NCBI GenBank assembly: GCA_014529385.2
Contig: CM043969.1
Location: forward strand, 75,002,676 to 75,066,675
Reading direction: 5' to 3'
From: Adiantum capillus-veneris
Lineage: Eukaryota > Streptophyta > Polypodiopsida > Polypodiales > Pteridaceae
DNA: 64,000 nucleotides
The notes beneath the pieces are model-generated. The model was given only the letters and a program-made list of their open reading frames with translations. It had not been told where the DNA came from and searched no databases. Every line of letters starts with the position of its first letter. Positions within the stretch are counted from its first letter, which is position 1. A program made the position numbers and the translations under genes. Below are positions 61,072-64,000 of this stretch, in pieces.

Positions 61072-62710
61072 GCATGCACTTTGCCATGTAAACTCTACAA
61101 ACACTAGGGTGTAGCCACATGCTACAAGAGCAATTTCCCATGGATACCAATGGGCTTGAAAATCCAACAATCCCTCTCATGGCACTTTGAGTTTTTGGTA
61201 TACTTGTCGACCATGAGTTTTACGTGCTCTCACAACCAAGGGTTTTCCCATAACTTGGTGATACTTTCAAGCTTCCAAAACCTTGGGTTTAGGTTTTATA
61301 AACCCAATAATCTCATGAGGAGTGGTTACAAAACATTGATAAAAGGCTAAGAACAGACCATGTCAAAGTTCAACAAACCACCTAAAAACAATGAGTAGTA
61401 TCTGCCCCTTGACTCTGGTGTGTGTGTGTACTTCTCTTAGACAACCATCAAAATGGAAACAACAAGAACTCATACCAAATAGATTACAGGTCTTACCACT
61501 TTTTCTGTGGTGGTGTCTATAACAGTACAATGGGACAACTAGAATTGACAATTGATAAGCTAAACCAAAGCTTTGAACTTAATGATAGTGTTGACCATAG
61601 ACAAAACCATAAATCTATGACATTGAACATGTAAAAATAATTTCCTGAATTCTTTGTCGATGTATAGAGTGCTCTAAGAAATGGTTGGATGAGTCTTCAC
61701 TTTCTTTCTTTCTTGATAAGATTCAATTTTTGGATTTTCCCTTATGCTTTTTTAGGATCACTATCCAAAGCTAGGTTGTTGACAAATTGATCGAATTGAG
61801 CATCAATATTCTTACCATCATCATTAGACCCCTTCTTTTCATATGTATCAGCTAATGTAGAAGGTTTTGCTCATGCTTGAAAAATCCATGTTGTAGCAAA
61901 TTTTTGAGATGATTGACACCACTTGTGAGGTGGTACACATAAGCATCGTGAGATGTTGTGCCTTATAGGCTTGTTGTCAACTATGTTGCTCTATAACAGT
62001 GTTTTGAGATGCTTGGACAAGCTTGTAAAGCACCCTCCATTTCTTGGACAAGCTTGTAAAGCACCCTCTATTGCCTTGAGTGGTTTAGAATGTTGTGGTC
62101 CAGGAGCTCCCACTTATGTCACTGGACCTTGCCAACAAGAGATAATGGAATTTTGATATGCTAAAAATTACCTACCTTGAGACATTTTGAGAAGCTTGCA
62201 AGAGGCCTTTGTCGCCTAAGAGGATGACAATGTGATATGTGCTCAAAATTGCGTGGGGTCTAAGAGATAACAATGGCCTTTTAGTATGCCCTTGCACAGC
62301 CTTGGGATGCCGATTTCATTTCTCTACTTGCCTTGTGCTCCACTGCACCAATGGAAGTATCTTGAGATGCTCACCATTGCTAATGATCTATGCCAAATGA
62401 TAGCGTGTCAAGATGTCTGCTTGGCTCTGATACCACTTAAAAAGGAAGCAAGCATCTAGGGTGGATTGTGTCGGTAAGGATCCTTGGAAAGCTTGAGAGG
62501 GTGCAGAATTGAGATAACAAGGGAAAGAAAGAGAGATCAGATAAATATTCAACACAAAAGAAATATAACCATGCTCTTCTATTATTACTAAGCTCTTACA
62601 TATATATATAGGCATGCACTTTGCCATGCCAACTCCACAAGCACTAGCGGGGTAGCTACATCCTAAAAGAGCAATATTCCACGGGTATCAATGGGCTTGA
62701 AAACCCAACA
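60875..62710 (-). mobile_element. TRIM-like non-autonomous LTR retrotransposon
   Basis: LTRs at 60875-61169 and about 62437-62710 share long similar stretches (GGCATGCACTTTGCCATG, CAATGGGCTTGAAAA-CCAACA). A Met-tRNA primer site (TGGTATCAGAGCC on the minus strand, 62434-62422) adjoins the right LTR. A purine tract (GAGAGGGAT, minus) adjoins the left LTR. The 5-base word AGTAT flanks both outer ends (60870-60874 and 62711-62715), a target duplication. The 1.25-kb interior has no protein; one 33-bp unit (CTTGGACAAGCTTGTAAAGC) is tandemly duplicated near 62018-62075. A (TA)n run at 61024-61069 lies in the left LTR. Confidence 0.88.
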
Positions 62711-62715
62711 AGTAT

Positions 62716-64000
62716 GGCTAAAACACCCACGGTATAATACAATCAACATGATTCTAATCGACAATACGAGATACAAGTTTCTAAAAAAATAAATATGAAA
62801 CCTATTTATGTATTTAATCATAAGAGCCAAAGTATTATGACCCAAAAGCTTGATGGATAGTATTCTATTGTGGTTGCTCATACCCAGCTACTTACTATTG
62901 CAATAATCTCTGTTTGGTGTAGGGGATGCTATCTTCACTCTAATTACCAATCATTTCATATAGCTAGAGAGGTAGTATCATAGATTTAATACCCTAACAT
63001 TGAGTGAAAGTTGTAACTAGATTTCCTTTAGCTATATACTGGACATCCAATTTGGTGTACGTTGTTGTCAGTGCAATCTCTATTTTACTTTCTAGCAAAT
63101 TTAGTATTTTGTTGATCAATTCTAGCATTGTTTGAAAAATTATCAATCATAATCTGTTAAGTTCATTTACCTCTATGCAAGATTTTGGTTTCAATCACAA
63201 GTTACAAACACTTTATAGTGCTAAATCTAGTATAACATAATATTGAATTTGGTACTATGTTGTTTTAATTTTGGTATTATGATGGATAGGTTTTGATACT
63301 ATGTTGTATCAAATTTAGTATTGTGCTTCATAAACTTAGTATTTTGTTGATCAATTCTAGCATTATTTGAAATTCATCAATTGTACATGATCATAATGTG
63401 TTAAGTTTATTTACCTCTATGCAAGGTTTTGGTTTCAATCACAAGTTAGAAACACTTTATAGTACTAAATCTAGTCTAACATAATATTGAATTTGGTACT
63501 ATGTTGTTTTAATTTTGGTATTATGATGTATATAGTTTTTGATACTATGTTGTATCAAATTTAGTATTGTGCTGGATTATGTATAATATTTGTCGAGTAT
63601 GTTGGTCAATTTGGTATCATGATGTACCAAATTTGATGCTTTGTGTCTAAAGTCTAGTGATGTGAAAAAGATCGTGTGTATATGCAAAATTATGTGATTA
63701 ACTTCTCTAGATCTCAGTAAAAATTAGTGCACCTTACCAGTTTTAATACTATATAGTACAAACTTTGGTACTATGTCAACCAACCTTTGTACCTCTATTC
63801 TAATTCTAGTTCAATAACAATAAAGGAAAACTATAGTACCAAATTTGGGACTTTTAGAAAACAATTAAAAAATGAAACTTGGAATAGAGAAAGACAAATA
63901 TTAAAATCTAGATTGAAATAGAAAAGATGATCAAAAGTAATTTCCTATTTGGGAGAAGTACAAATTGTCCCACTTACAATCTTGGGAGATAAACTCAATT
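62716..64000. repeat. AT-rich DNA with a 242-bp tandem duplication
   Basis: TGGTTTCAATCACAAGTTA occurs at about 63188 and 63430. The surrounding 242 bases (about 63105-63590) repeat with few changes, including TTTGGTACTATGTTG words. No gene is seen from 62716 to the window end. Confidence 0.8.

Overview
The window is nuclear DNA of a land plant and is almost entirely repetitive. Introns, plant Ty1/copia and Ty3/gypsy elements with Met-tRNA primer sites, a Mutator-like relic, a tRNA-derived SINE and one intact plant gene of the MCTP/QUIRKY type all point to a plant. The abundance of endonuclease-less Penelope-like elements (PLEs) with hammerhead ribozymes, and of FCP1-type phosphatase relics, suggests a non-flowering lineage such as a fern. 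That narrower placement is inference.

Layout. 1-9.2 kb: a minus-strand Ty3/gypsy element whose integrase is deleted; its right-hand (5') LTR has been split by a sense-strand PLE at about 4.87-7.94 kb. 9.2-15.1 kb: the only intact host gene, an intronless four-C2-domain MCTP membrane protein (11415-14552), between short tandem repeats and a 52-bp-arm foldback. 15.1-34.7 kb: a PLE cluster. It has a sense element with long repeated ends (18611-26570), two antisense tandem copies that have lost their reverse transcriptase (29.1-34.7 kb), and a 3.3-kb segmental duplication (15291-18610 and 26669-29976) that carries a SINE and an antisense PLE tail. Six hammerhead-ribozyme motifs occur, three per strand. 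34.7-36.5 kb: a gypsy pol fragment with a damaged catalytic motif.

36.5-49.4 kb: a RING-like/FCP1-phosphatase gene relic with introns full of TTGGTAC-type repeats; a DDE-transposase-like relic on the minus strand containing an exact 1208-bp tandem duplication; a (TG)n tract with a row of four CACGTG hairpins; and a plus-strand Mutator-like transposase relic with a SWIM zinc finger. 49.7-53.1 kb: a minus-strand copia element with its 5' LTR edge and primer site. 53.5-60.7 kb: a second, much-decayed relic of the RING/FCP1 gene family, interrupted by a gypsy integrase fragment and low-complexity DNA. 60.9-62.7 kb: a compact TRIM-like LTR element with matching 5-bp target duplications. 62.7-64 kb: AT-rich DNA with a 242-bp tandem duplication and TTTGGTAC words.

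The most notable system is the PLE cluster. The elements encode a proline-rich N-terminal region, a reverse transcriptase and a conserved tail, with no visible GIY-YIG endonuclease. Each carries a self-cleaving hammerhead motif in its repeated end, which would process the tandem transcript into unit lengths. No gene set here acts as a host pathway; apart from the MCTP gene the content is mobile elements and their remains.
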